In this document: in pieces, positions 1 to 6,374 of the stretch
How positions within the stretch are numbered: position 1 is the first letter of the stretch
Layout of the letters: each line of letters opens with the position of its first letter
Origin: an uncultured Sutterella sp.
GTDB lineage: Bacteria > Pseudomonadota > Gammaproteobacteria > Burkholderiales > Burkholderiaceae_F
Reading direction: 5' to 3'
NCBI GenBank assembly: GCA_905186105.1
Contig: LR994475.1
Coordinates: forward strand, 2,680,497 to 2,686,870
Length of the DNA stretch: 6,374 bases
Program-made: the position numbers and the translations under genes
Notes under the pieces: generated by a model
Told to the model about the DNA's origin: nothing
The model's database searches: none
What the model saw: only the letters and a program-made list of their open reading frames with translations

Positions 1-167
1 AAATGCGAGCAAATCACTCGAATCTTATCGCCATAAGGACGGGAAGCAAACATCCGGTCCTGCGCCTTGCGCATCTTCGAGGCCGCAACCATCTCCATCG
101 CCTTAGTGATCTTGCGCGTGTTTTGCACGCTCTTGATCTTTCCGCGAATTTCCTTTGTACTTGGCAT
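1..167 (-). CDS. atpG: ATP synthase F1 gamma subunit, N-terminal part (cut by window edge)
   Basis: Gamma is the central rotor shaft of F1. It turns inside the alpha3-beta3 ring and couples proton flow to ATP synthesis. Only the first 55 codons are present. They read from an ATG at 167 and run off the low end of the window in an open frame. The visible part begins [20 protein letters not shown] and continues through [17 protein letters not shown] and ASRPYGDKI. This is the highly conserved first helix of the family, which packs in the coiled-coil shaft. A Shine-Dalgarno sequence AAGAGGA lies at 184-178, about 10 nt before the ATG, which supports this start. The gene follows atpA by 31 nt and belongs to the same operon. 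The remaining genes atpD and atpC are expected beyond the window. No frame break is visible in this piece. Confidence 0.97.
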   Translation of the reverse strand, partial: MPSTKEIRGKIKSVQNTRKITKAMEMVAASKMRKAQDRMFASRPYGDKIRVICSH

Positions 168-198
168 GGGATATGGGTCCTCTTGGATTGGTTAACGC

Positions 199-1741
199 TT
201 AGTAAGCACCACTCTTCTTGAACGTTTCGATAGCAGCCTTGAGCTGGGCATCAACGTCCTTGGAGAGTTCCTTCGTTGCTTCGATCGTTTCGATCAAATC
301 AGCGTGATGCGTCTTGAGGTATTCACGCATACCGCGTTCGACACGAAGAGCGTCAGCAACAGCCACGTCGTCGTAAGCGCCCATGTTCACAGCATAGAGA
401 ACAAGAGCTTCTTCCCAAACCTGAAGCGGCTGATACTGCGGCTGCTTCATAAGTTCGGTAACCACACGACCGCGATCAAGCTGCTTACGGGTCACGTCGT
501 CAAGGTCAGAGGCGAACTGTGCGAAAGCAGCAAGTTCACGGTACTGAGCCAAAGCGAGACGAACGCCACCACCCAACTTCTTGATGATCTTCGTCTGAGC
601 GGCACCACCAACTCGGGACACGGAAATACCCGGGTTAATAGCCGGACGAATACCAGCGTTGAAGAGGTCGGTTTCAAGGAAGATCTGACCGTCAGTAATA
701 GAAATCACGTTGGTCGGAACGAAAGCGGTAACGTCACCAGCCTGGGTTTCAATGATCGGGAGAGCCGTCATAGAACCAGTCTTACCCTTGACTTCACCGT
801 TCGTGAATCGTTCAACATAGACCGGATTCACACGGGCAGCACGTTCGAGCAAACGGCTGTGGAGGTAGAACACGTCACCAGGATAGGCTTCACGTCCCGG
901 CGGACGACGGAGCAACAAGGAAATCTGACGATAAGCCCAAGCCTGCTTCGTCAAGTCGTCATAGACAATCAAAGAGTCCTGACCACGGTCACGGAAATAT
1001 TCGCCCATCGTGGCACCGGCGTACGGTGCGATGTACTGCAAAGCAGCAGATTCAGAAGCCGTAGCAGCCACGACAATGGTGTATTCCATAGCGCCGCTTT
1101 CTTCGAGCTTGCGAACCACGTTGGCAATCGTAGAGGCTTTCTGACCGATAGCCACGTAAACACAGATAAGGTCCTTACCCTTCTGGTTAATGATCGTGTC
1201 GATAGCAACAGCGGTCTTACCACACTGGCGGTCGCCAATGATAAGTTCACGCTGACCACGTCCGATCGGCACCATCGAGTCGATGGACTTCAAGCCAGTC
1301 TGAACCGGCTGAGAAACGGACTGACGGTCAATAACGCCAGGAGCCACCTTTTCGACAACGTCATAAACCTTGGCGTTGATCGGTACTTGCCGTCGATCGG
1401 CTGACCGAGGGCGTTAACCACGCGACCGATCAATTCAGGACCAACGGGGACAGAAAGAATGCGACCGGTCGTCTTGACCATATCGCCTTCAGAAATATGT
1501 TCGTAGGAACCGAGAATAACGGCACCAACGGAATCACGTTCCAGGTTAAGAGCAAGGTACCGTACGTATTGTTGGGGAATTCGAGCATTTCGCCCTGCAT
1601 CACGTCGCTAAGACCGTGAACACGGCAAATACCGTCAGTCACCGACACTACGGTGCCTTGCGTGCGAAGATCAGCGGAAACGCCGAGGCCTTCGATACGC
1701 TTCTTCAGCAGATCGCTGATTTCACTGGGATTGAGTTGCAT
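199..1741 (-). CDS. atpA: ATP synthase F1 alpha subunit, frame broken twice in this sequence
   Basis: Alpha alternates with beta in the F1 hexamer and carries the non-catalytic nucleotide sites. Read through, the protein would be 514 residues (E. coli has 513), starting [16 protein letters not shown] at an ATG with CGGAGC upstream. Three consecutive frames are needed. Frame one covers 1741 to about 1558, frame two about 1556 to 1386, and frame three 1383 to 199. Each break is a one-base loss, so 1543 nt are present where 1545 are expected. Residues rejoin as FPNNTYGT then [13 protein letters not shown], and as GQPIDGK then [10 protein letters not shown]. In the restored numbering the P-loop is GDRQCGKT at 170-177 (Cys174 where E. 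coli has Thr). The alpha/beta signature [10 protein letters not shown] is at 367-376, followed by Arg377, the arginine finger. The C-terminal helical domain is complete to the TAA. Family assignment is certain. The breaks are most likely sequence errors. Confidence 0.96.
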
Positions 1742-1759
1742 CTTACAGCTCCGAATGTT

Positions 1760-2313
1760 TTATGCGGTGAGCGTCGTCTTCATTTGGGCGAGACGGGCGC
1801 GAATCGAACCGTCAAGAAGCTTATCGCCGACATGGATACAAACACCACCAATCAGTTCCGGCTTAATAGCCACAACCGGGTTAAGTTTGATGCCAGGGAA
1901 CTTCTTGGCAAGCGACTCAAGCAGTACCGTCAAGCTCAGCGGGGCTAAGCTCAAAAGTACCGACTCGATATAGGCATCGGCAGTGCCTTCAGAAGAATTC
2001 TTCAGCTCACGAAACTGACGAGCGATCTCGGGCATAGCTTCCAGACGACCATTTTCGATGACCACACGCAGCAGATTTGCGGCTTCCTTAGGAAGGTTCT
2101 GTGCACAAAGTTCCGCAATTAGGTCGCAGAGTTGATCATCAGTCAGCTTCGGATCGCCAACCAGTGTGGCGACATCAGGGTTAGAAGTCAAAGAAGCAAG
2201 AGCTTCCAAAACTTCAACTTCCTGGTCACATCTTCAGCGCCAGCATTACGGTCTTTCAAAGTACTGCATAAGGCCTGTGCGTAGGGGCGCGCAATCGTCG
2301 AAAGTTCAGCCAT
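1760..2313 (-). CDS. atpH: ATP synthase F1 delta subunit, frame broken once
   Basis: Delta sits on top of F1 and links it to the peripheral b-subunit stalk. The ATG at 2313 opens MAELSTIARPYAQAL, the conserved N-terminal motif of the family. It lies 2 nt after the atpF stop, so translation is probably coupled; only weak purine-rich stretches precede it. The first frame holds about 28 residues to ...NAGAED. Near 2229-2228 one base is missing, and the protein resumes in the second frame as DQEVEVLEALASLTSNPDV. Repaired length is 184 residues (E. coli 177). The C-terminal part contains VVIENGRLEAMPEIARQF and ends with GDKLLDGSIRARL, matching the conserved family C-terminus. The stop TAA is 18 nt before the atpA start. 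The second frame taken alone would start at an internal ATG (2209) and lose the N-terminal helix that binds alpha, so it should not be annotated as a separate gene. Confidence 0.95.
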
Positions 2314-2315
2314 AG

Positions 2316-2786
2316 TTAGAGCTTCGCCTTCAATTGTTCAAGCATGCTGGCGTGGACAGTCTTATCGACTTCACGAGCCAGAATCTGCTCAGCACCAGCA
2401 ACAGCTAACGCAGCAACTTCGTTACGAAGAGCTTCGCGAGCACGCTGCATTTCCTGAGCAGCTTCAGCACGAGCATTTTCGATGATGCGATCAGCTTCGA
2501 CCTGAGCCTGAGCCTTAGCTTCATCAACAATACTCTGAGCACGCTTTTCACCGTCAGAAACAATAGTAGTGGCACGGGCACGAGCATCGGCTTCAATAGC
2601 CTTGCCCTGCTCGGTCGCAATCGCCAGAGCCTTCTCACCCTTATTGGCTGCAGAGAGACCATCAGCGATCTTCTTCTGCCGCTCTTCAATCGCATGGATC
2701 AACGGCGGTAAGATGTACTTCATGGTGACCCAAGCACCAAGGAAGAACACGATCATCTGTAGAAACAGAGAGGCATTAATGTTCAT
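2316..2786 (-). CDS. atpF: ATP synthase F0 subunit b (peripheral stalk)
   Basis: Subunit b forms the dimeric stator stalk that holds F1 against the a subunit. The frame is intact, 156 residues, the usual length in Betaproteobacteria. Residues about 5-25 form the single N-terminal membrane anchor ([19 protein letters not shown]). Then comes the conserved [18 protein letters not shown] and a long, charged, alanine-rich helix (about residues 35-130, many EA, KA and AQA repeats) that makes the right-handed coiled coil. The C-terminus [19 protein letters not shown] is the delta-binding region. GGGGT lies about 7 nt before the ATG and serves as a modest ribosome-binding site. A 104-nt gap with a long hairpin separates it from atpE. 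The gene ends 2 nt before atpH. Confidence 0.97.
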   Translation of the reverse strand: MNINASLFLQMIVFFLGAWVTMKYILPPLIHAIEERQKKIADGLSAANKGEKALAIATEQGKAIEADARARATTIVSDGEKRAQSIVDEAKAQAQVEADRIIENARAEAAQEMQRAREALRNEVAALAVAGAEQILAREVDKTVHASMLEQLKAKL

Positions 2787-2801
2787 TATTGAACCCCGTT
2801 A

Positions 2802-2847
2802 CGTTGACAACTCCCTCCCCTCATTTGAGAACAGGGAGCAGTCAACG
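2802..2847 (-). repeat. Imperfect inverted repeat (mRNA hairpin) between atpE and atpF
   Basis: CGTTGAC at 2802-2808 pairs with GTCAACG at 2841-2847, and CTCCCT at 2811-2816 pairs with AGGGAG at 2833-2838. A 2x2 mismatch lies between the two stems. A further CTC/GAG pairing (2820-2822 with 2827-2829) can close the apex. No U-run follows on the transcribed side, so it is not a standard intrinsic terminator. In the mRNA it would follow atpE by about 40 nt and precede the atpF start by 15 nt. A role in mRNA processing, 3' protection of the atpE message or partial attenuation is inferred from position only. Confidence 0.65.
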
Positions 2848-2890
2848 GCGTCATTAAAAGAAAAGACGTTTTATTTTCGCGGCACCAAGA

Positions 2891-3183
<293 letters not shown>

Positions 3184-4012
3184 TTAGTGACTGCTGTGAG
3201 CCTGGTACGATATAAACCAGCGTCAGCATCATAAAGATGAAGTACTGCAACAGAACGATCAGAACGTGGAAAAGCCACCAGACCAAACCTGCGAAGACTT
3301 GTCCAATTCCGGCACTTACAGCCCCAACAGGGCTGAGTTCGAGAGCGAAACCGCCAAGCAACGCAAGCAAGAAGAATAACAACTCACCAGCATACATGTT
3401 GCCGAAAAGTCGCATACCAAGCGAAACGAACTTAGCGAGATACTCGATGAGGTTCAACAAGAAGTTGAACGCCCAAAGAGCGGGATGCTTGCCAAACGGC
3501 GCAGTAAACAGTTCTGCAATGAAACCGCTGAAGCCCTTCACCTTCACCCCGTAGTAGAAGAGGAGAAGAAGCACACCTAACGACATACCGAGCGGACCAT
3601 TAAGGTCAGCGGTCGGCAACGGACGAAGGTGCGACAGACCGAACCAGCTAGCAATCACTGGGAACAAGTCAACCGGGATCAAGTCGATGGAGTTCATCAA
3701 CGCAACCCAGCAAAACACAGTTAATGCAAGCGGAGCTACAAAGGTACGATCGCCATGCACGATGTTCTTAGCCTGATTATTGACCATTTCCACCAACATT
3801 TCGACAGCACACTGCATCTTTCCGGGAACCCCAGAAGTTGCCTTCTTAGCGCCGGCTCGCAAAAGGAAGAACATAACAGCCATCATCAACACGGAGAAGA
3901 AGATGGTGTCAAAGTTCACGACAGAAAAATCAACAACAGAGCTCTGCTTCATAGAAGCAAGGTGAGCCATATGATGTTGAATATACTCAGTAGCGGTAAG
4001 GTACTCTGCCAT
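3184..4012 (-). CDS. atpB: ATP synthase F0 subunit a (proton channel), frame broken near the 3' end
   Basis: Subunit a forms the two proton half-channels next to the c ring. The ATG at 4012 opens [18 protein letters not shown]. An AAGGA ribosome-binding site overlaps the atpI stop. Several hydrophobic helices follow. The key helix reads [18 protein letters not shown], with Arg201 as the essential arginine (E. coli Arg210) and Glu210 nearby. Gln256 lies in [15 protein letters not shown] and matches E. coli Gln252. After Ile268 the frame breaks at about 3208. The next frame gives YQAHSSH and a TAA at 3184, which matches the usual short end of this family (such as GQAHxxH). Repair by two added bases gives 276 residues; removing one base would also restore the frame. 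Without repair the frame runs on to 3149, adding an unrelated tail into the atpE leader. Confidence 0.95.
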
Positions 4013-4024
4013 GGATACCGATCC

Positions 4025-4384
4025 TTAATGTCTCTTGAACAGCACAATGAAGTAGCTATTCGCCACCGCAATTATTGTAAAAATAAAAGCGGTCAATGAA
4101 GGTTTTCGTAGTACCCAACCATTAGTCCCAAAGAGTATCACAGTTAGGATCTTGACACATTCCCCGACGAGTACCGCGAAAGTACCAAGCCTGTACGCCT
4201 TCACGAATTTCGGCAACGCTAGATACAACACTAAAAGCGTTGTTGGAACTGCATAAGCCAGTCCCGCCATCAGCGATGTGTAGGCTGCGTCCTGCCCTAC
4301 GAAAAAAGCAGAAACAACAGTTACAAGAAATACGATGACATACTGCGCAAGGGAAATGCGCATCATATCAGAAATAGCGTACAT
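4025..4384 (-). CDS. atpI: ATP synthase subunit I (AtpI, assembly factor)
   Basis: AtpI is a small membrane protein, not part of the finished enzyme, that helps assemble or stabilise the c ring in several bacteria. This intact 119-residue protein has four predicted membrane helices (about 12-29, 36-57, 67-86 and 97-116). The conserved GECVKIL in helix three (Glu75, Lys78) is typical of the family. It stands first in the operon, its usual place, with its stop 12 nt before atpB and overlapping the atpB ribosome-binding site. The ATG at 4384 has no good Shine-Dalgarno sequence. Methionines 7 and 8 are possible later starts but have none either. Codons such as AGG for Arg occur here and are rare in the downstream subunits, which fits low expression. 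Family call rests on position, size and the GExxK motif. Confidence 0.9.
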   Translation of the reverse strand: MYAISDMMRISLAQYVIVFLVTVVSAFFVGQDAAYTSLMAGLAYAVPTTLLVLYLALPKFVKAYRLGTFAVLVGECVKILTVILFGTNGWVLRKPSLTAFIFTIIAVANSYFIVLFKRH

Positions 4385-4420
4385 ACTTGCGTTTGATCGA
4401 TGGGTTTTCAGTCGGTTCGC

Positions 4421-4449
4421 ATTCTAAGTTTTGTTGAAAATACATACAA
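4421..4449 (-). promoter_or_regulatory. Candidate sigma-70 promoter of the atp operon
   Basis: On the minus strand TTGTAT (4449-4444) and TAGAAT (4426-4421) are separated by exactly 17 nt. The -10 matches the consensus at five of six positions and the -35 at three. Transcription would start near 4414, giving a leader of about 30 nt before atpI. Weaker alternatives in the same gap are TTGACG (4517-4512) with TATGAA at a short 15-nt spacing, and TATAGT (4473-4468), which overlaps the inverted repeat and has no good -35. Read-through from parAB is also possible. Confidence 0.4.
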
Positions 4450-4470
4450 CTCACCAAAGGGGGAAGTACT

Positions 4471-4488
4471 ATACCTCAATAGAGGTAT
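4471..4488. repeat. Perfect 7-bp inverted repeat upstream of the atp operon
   Basis: ATACCTC and GAGGTAT flank the 4-nt spacer AATA, making an 18-bp dyad. No U-run follows on the minus strand, so it is a poor terminator for parB. It lies 22 bp upstream of the proposed -35 box, and one arm overlaps an alternative -10 (TATAGT). An operator or regulator-binding dyad is the more natural reading, but no family can be named. Confidence 0.5.
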
Positions 4489-4516
4489 TCTTCATAAAGT
4501 AAATCTATGAGCGTCA

Positions 4517-4545
4517 ACTTTTCGATTAATGCTTCATAGAAAAGT
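4517..4545. repeat. Weak AT-rich inverted repeat just after parB
   Basis: ACTTTTC (4517-4523) and GAAAAGT (4539-4545) are perfect complements separated by 15 nt, starting one base after the parB stop. The stem is AT-rich and no U-run follows, so it is at best a weak 3' end structure for the parAB mRNA. Confidence 0.25.
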
Positions 4546-4546
4546 A

Positions 4547-5437
4547 TCATTTCGGCGTTTTTTGTATCTTATCAACAATGCCTTGTAGCTGATCTAAGTT
4601 AGCAAACTCGATAACGATTCGTCCTTTCCCTTTTTGATTCGCCGTTAGCTTCACTACAGCCCCTAGACTTTCAGCTAACGTTTCTTCTAGTCGTAAATCG
4701 TCACGCGTTTTAATCACCACTTTTGGACGCGCAGGTTGCGTGTCCTTGTGCTTTTTAACCAATTCTTCCGTCTGACGCACGGATAAACCGCGAGCCACAA
4801 TTTCTTTGGCAACCAGAATTTGTTCGCCAGCCTCTAAAGCAAGCAACGCACGAGCGTGCCCCATTTCAAGTACCCTCCATAAGCATCGCCTTCACTTCAT
4901 CAGTCAAATTCAATAGGCGCAATAAATTGGTAGCTGTTGTTCTAGAACGCCCAATCGCTTCAGCTGCTTGTTCATGGGTATATGAACACTCTTCAATCAG
5001 CCTTTGAATACCAACAGCTTCTTCTAAGGGATTTAAATCTTCTCTCTGAATATTTTCAATCAAAGTATGGTAAAAGCCTGGCGATCGTCCACTTCTCGAA
5101 TGATTACAGGAACGTCAAGTAGCCCAACAAGTTTCGCCGCGCGAAAACGACGCTCCCCAGCGATGATTTCATATTTCCCTGCCAGGGTTTTTCTTACGAT
5201 AATCGGGCTAATAATCCCTTGCTGTCGGATTGAGTCTGCCAATTCAGATAAGCCTTCCTCGCTCATCTGAGTACGGGGCTGACTTTCTCCTGGCTGTAGT
5301 AAATCAATACTGACAACTTCATACGGCTGATCAGCCTTTTCGGAGATATCGGTCGCGTCATCGTAATAAATCGCCCCCAACCCTCGACCTAAACCACCTA
5401 ATTTTCTTGCTGCCACTCTTTTTTCCTGGTTTTTCAA
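4547..5437 (-). CDS. parB: Chromosome partition protein ParB, frame broken twice
   Basis: ParB binds parS sites near the origin, spreads as a CTP-dependent clamp and works with ParA to segregate the chromosome. The N-terminus has KLGGLGRGLGAI, which resembles the ParA-contacting GLGRGL peptide. The CTP-binding domain follows (LLQPGESQPR, then GERRFRAA). After FTI at 5066 one base is missing. The next frame gives LIENIQREDLNPLEEA and the helix-turn-helix YTHEQAAEAIGRSRTTATNL. At about 4871-4870 two more bases are missing after MEGT, and LEMGHARALLALE resumes, followed by the dimerisation domain ending in KIQKTPK. Losses sum to three, so first and last frames agree; repaired length is 297 residues. 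The first start is TTG at 5437, overlapping the parA stop. A GTG at 5416 has AGGA 7 nt upstream and may be the true start. Confidence 0.94.
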
Positions 5438-6203
5438 CGATGTTCCATTCGACTAATCAATTCTTGAGCACAAGCGATATACGCCTTCGCGCCTTTACTC
5501 GATCGATCATAAACAACCCCAGGCAAGCCATAGCTAGGAATTTCAGCTAAACGAACGTTTCGCGGAATAATAGTTTTAAAAACCTTGTCTTTAAAATGCT
5601 CTTCCAATTGAGAACTCACTTGTTGTTGCAACGTAATGCGAGTATCAAACATCACTCGCAATAACGCTACGATTCTTAAATTCCTATTTTTTTCCGTTCT
5701 CACTCGTTTGACAGACCCCACCAAATCGGTCAACCCTTCCAACGCATAGTATTCACACTGCATCGGAATAATGACGCCATCAGCAGCGCATAACGCATTC
5801 AAGGTCAGCATTGAAAGGCTAGGTGGGCAATCTATAAGAATGTAGTCATAGTTTTGTAGAACTGGTTCTAAGGCTTTTTTAAGCGTACATCTCTTTGATC
5901 TAGCCCCACCAATTCAACTTCAGCACCTGCCAACTCTCGATTCGCGGGTAACACATCAAAACCACCTTCTTCTGATCGACGAACCGCTTGATCAAAAGAA
6001 GCAATACCGAGAAGAATTTCATAAATCGATTTGTTTAAATCTCGCTTTTCAATGCCACAGCCCATTGTGCCATTGCCTTGCGGATCCAAATCAATAAACA
6101 GAACTCGTCGCTTTTGTAAGGACAACGCCGCAGCTAAATTCACTGCGGTTGTCGTTTTACCTACCCCGCCTTTTTGGTTAGCAATACAAAATATTTGTGC
6201 CAT
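5434..6203 (-). CDS. parA: Chromosome partition ATPase ParA (Soj), frame broken once
   Basis: ParA is a deviant-Walker ATPase that binds DNA as an ATP dimer and moves ParB-parS complexes. The start MAQIFCIANQKGGVGKTTTA contains the deviant Walker A loop with the signature Lys11 and catalytic Lys16. DLDPQGN (Asp38, Asp40) is the A' motif. The frame breaks in an A6 run at 5880-5875 (seven A expected, giving RLKKALEPVLQNYDY). ILIDCPPSLSMLTLNAL (Walker B) then continues in the second frame to EHR and TGA. Repaired length is 256 residues, normal for chromosomal ParA. The unrepaired first frame ends at TAG just after KKP. The ATG is preceded by GGTGAAGGT at very short spacing. The stop overlaps the parB TTG by 4 nt (TTGA). 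The gene follows a membrane-protein gene by 32 nt and may be cotranscribed with it. Confidence 0.95.
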
Positions 6204-6235
6204 ACCTTCACCAATAATTTATTCGTTATCCTTTA

Positions 6236-6374
6236 TCAATGACTCGGCGACATTTGCGCATTCAGCGATAACCAGAGTTCAGAAAACCCTTGCCAACAAA
6301 CCGCTACACCTAAGCAAATCAAGATAAAAGCGAAGATTCGAGCCAATGCGTCAGCGCCTGCCACACCGACGGTA
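6236..6374 (-). CDS. C-terminal 45 residues of a MarC-family-like integral membrane protein
   Basis: An open frame enters from the high-coordinate edge and stops at TGA (6238-6236). It reads VGVAGADALARIFAFILICL, then GVAVCWQGFSELW, and ends MSPSH. The pattern (glycine, short amphipathic stretch with an Arg, one hydrophobic helix with Ile-Cys-Leu-Gly-Val, then Gln-Gly) resembles the last helix of MarC/YchE (UPF0056) membrane proteins. These are multi-helix inner-membrane proteins with no settled substrate. Recognition is from memory of the family and only one helix is visible, so another small permease family cannot be excluded. It lies 32 nt before parA on the same strand, so cotranscription with parAB is plausible. 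In related genomes rsmG often stands near this position. Confidence 0.55.
   Translation of the reverse strand, partial: TVGVAGADALARIFAFILICLGVAVCWQGFSELWLSLNAQMSPSH

Noticed and set aside
304..1404. Long plus-strand open frame (366 codons) opposite atpA
   Set aside because: It is the complement of a strongly codon-biased gene, has no recognisable protein features and no ribosome-binding site. The minus-strand reading is unmistakably AtpA.
1378..1561. Programmed ribosomal frameshifting in atpA
   Set aside because: Neither site has a slippery heptamer or a clear downstream structure, and two events in one essential gene would be very inefficient. Lost bases are the better explanation.
4517..4545. 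Intrinsic terminator after parB
   Set aside because: The stem is AT-rich with a 15-nt loop and no following U-run, so it does not meet the usual pattern.
4547..5063. Two or three separate short genes in place of parB
   Set aside because: The pieces are consecutive parts of one ParB in the right order. Their apparent starts fall in the middle of conserved motifs (before LIENIQRE and before GHARALL).
4547..6203. A parS site (consensus TGTTTCACGTGAAACA) near parAB
   Set aside because: I looked for the CACGTG core with its flanking arms and saw no match. parS may lie outside the window.

Overview
The window carries, entirely on the minus strand, the classic betaproteobacterial block parA-parB-atpI-atpB-atpE-atpF-atpH-atpA-atpG. 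It runs from the tail of a membrane-protein gene at the high-coordinate end to the first 55 codons of atpG at the low end. This gene order, the 156-residue AtpF and the AtpA/AtpE wording point to a member of the Burkholderiales. A Sutterellaceae-like gut lineage is my guess, but family level is not proven by anything here. In this group the block usually lies close to the chromosome origin.

Layout in transcription order: 6374-6236 is the end of a MarC-like membrane protein. 6203-5434 is parA (chromosome-segregation ATPase) and 5437-4547 is parB (CTP-dependent centromere clamp); the two overlap by 4 nt. 4546-4385 is a short regulatory gap with the best promoter candidate for the ATP synthase operon and a perfect inverted repeat. 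4384-4025 is atpI (assembly factor). Then come atpB (a), atpE (c), atpF (b), atpH (delta), atpA (alpha) and the start of atpG (gamma), all tightly spaced. A U-rich leader precedes atpE, and a long imperfect hairpin separates atpE from atpF. Both sit where expression of the multi-copy c subunit is expected to be set apart from its neighbours.

The striking feature is damage to reading frames. Seven small losses (five of 1 nt, two best read as 2 nt) break parA, parB (twice), atpB, atpH and atpA (twice). The protein resumes perfectly in another frame after every break, so these look like assembly or base-calling deletions, not pseudogenes. Four of the seven sit directly on a GTAC tetramer, and each can be repaired to give GGTACC. 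The only GGTACC left in the window is itself one of these sites. This suggests a modified GGTACC motif that is misread by single-molecule sequencing. The parA break sits on an in-frame A AAA AAG heptamer, so true -1 ribosomal frameshifting there is a less likely but testable alternative.

I found no RNA genes, insertion sequences, CRISPR array or parS site. No gap between genes exceeds about 160 bases.
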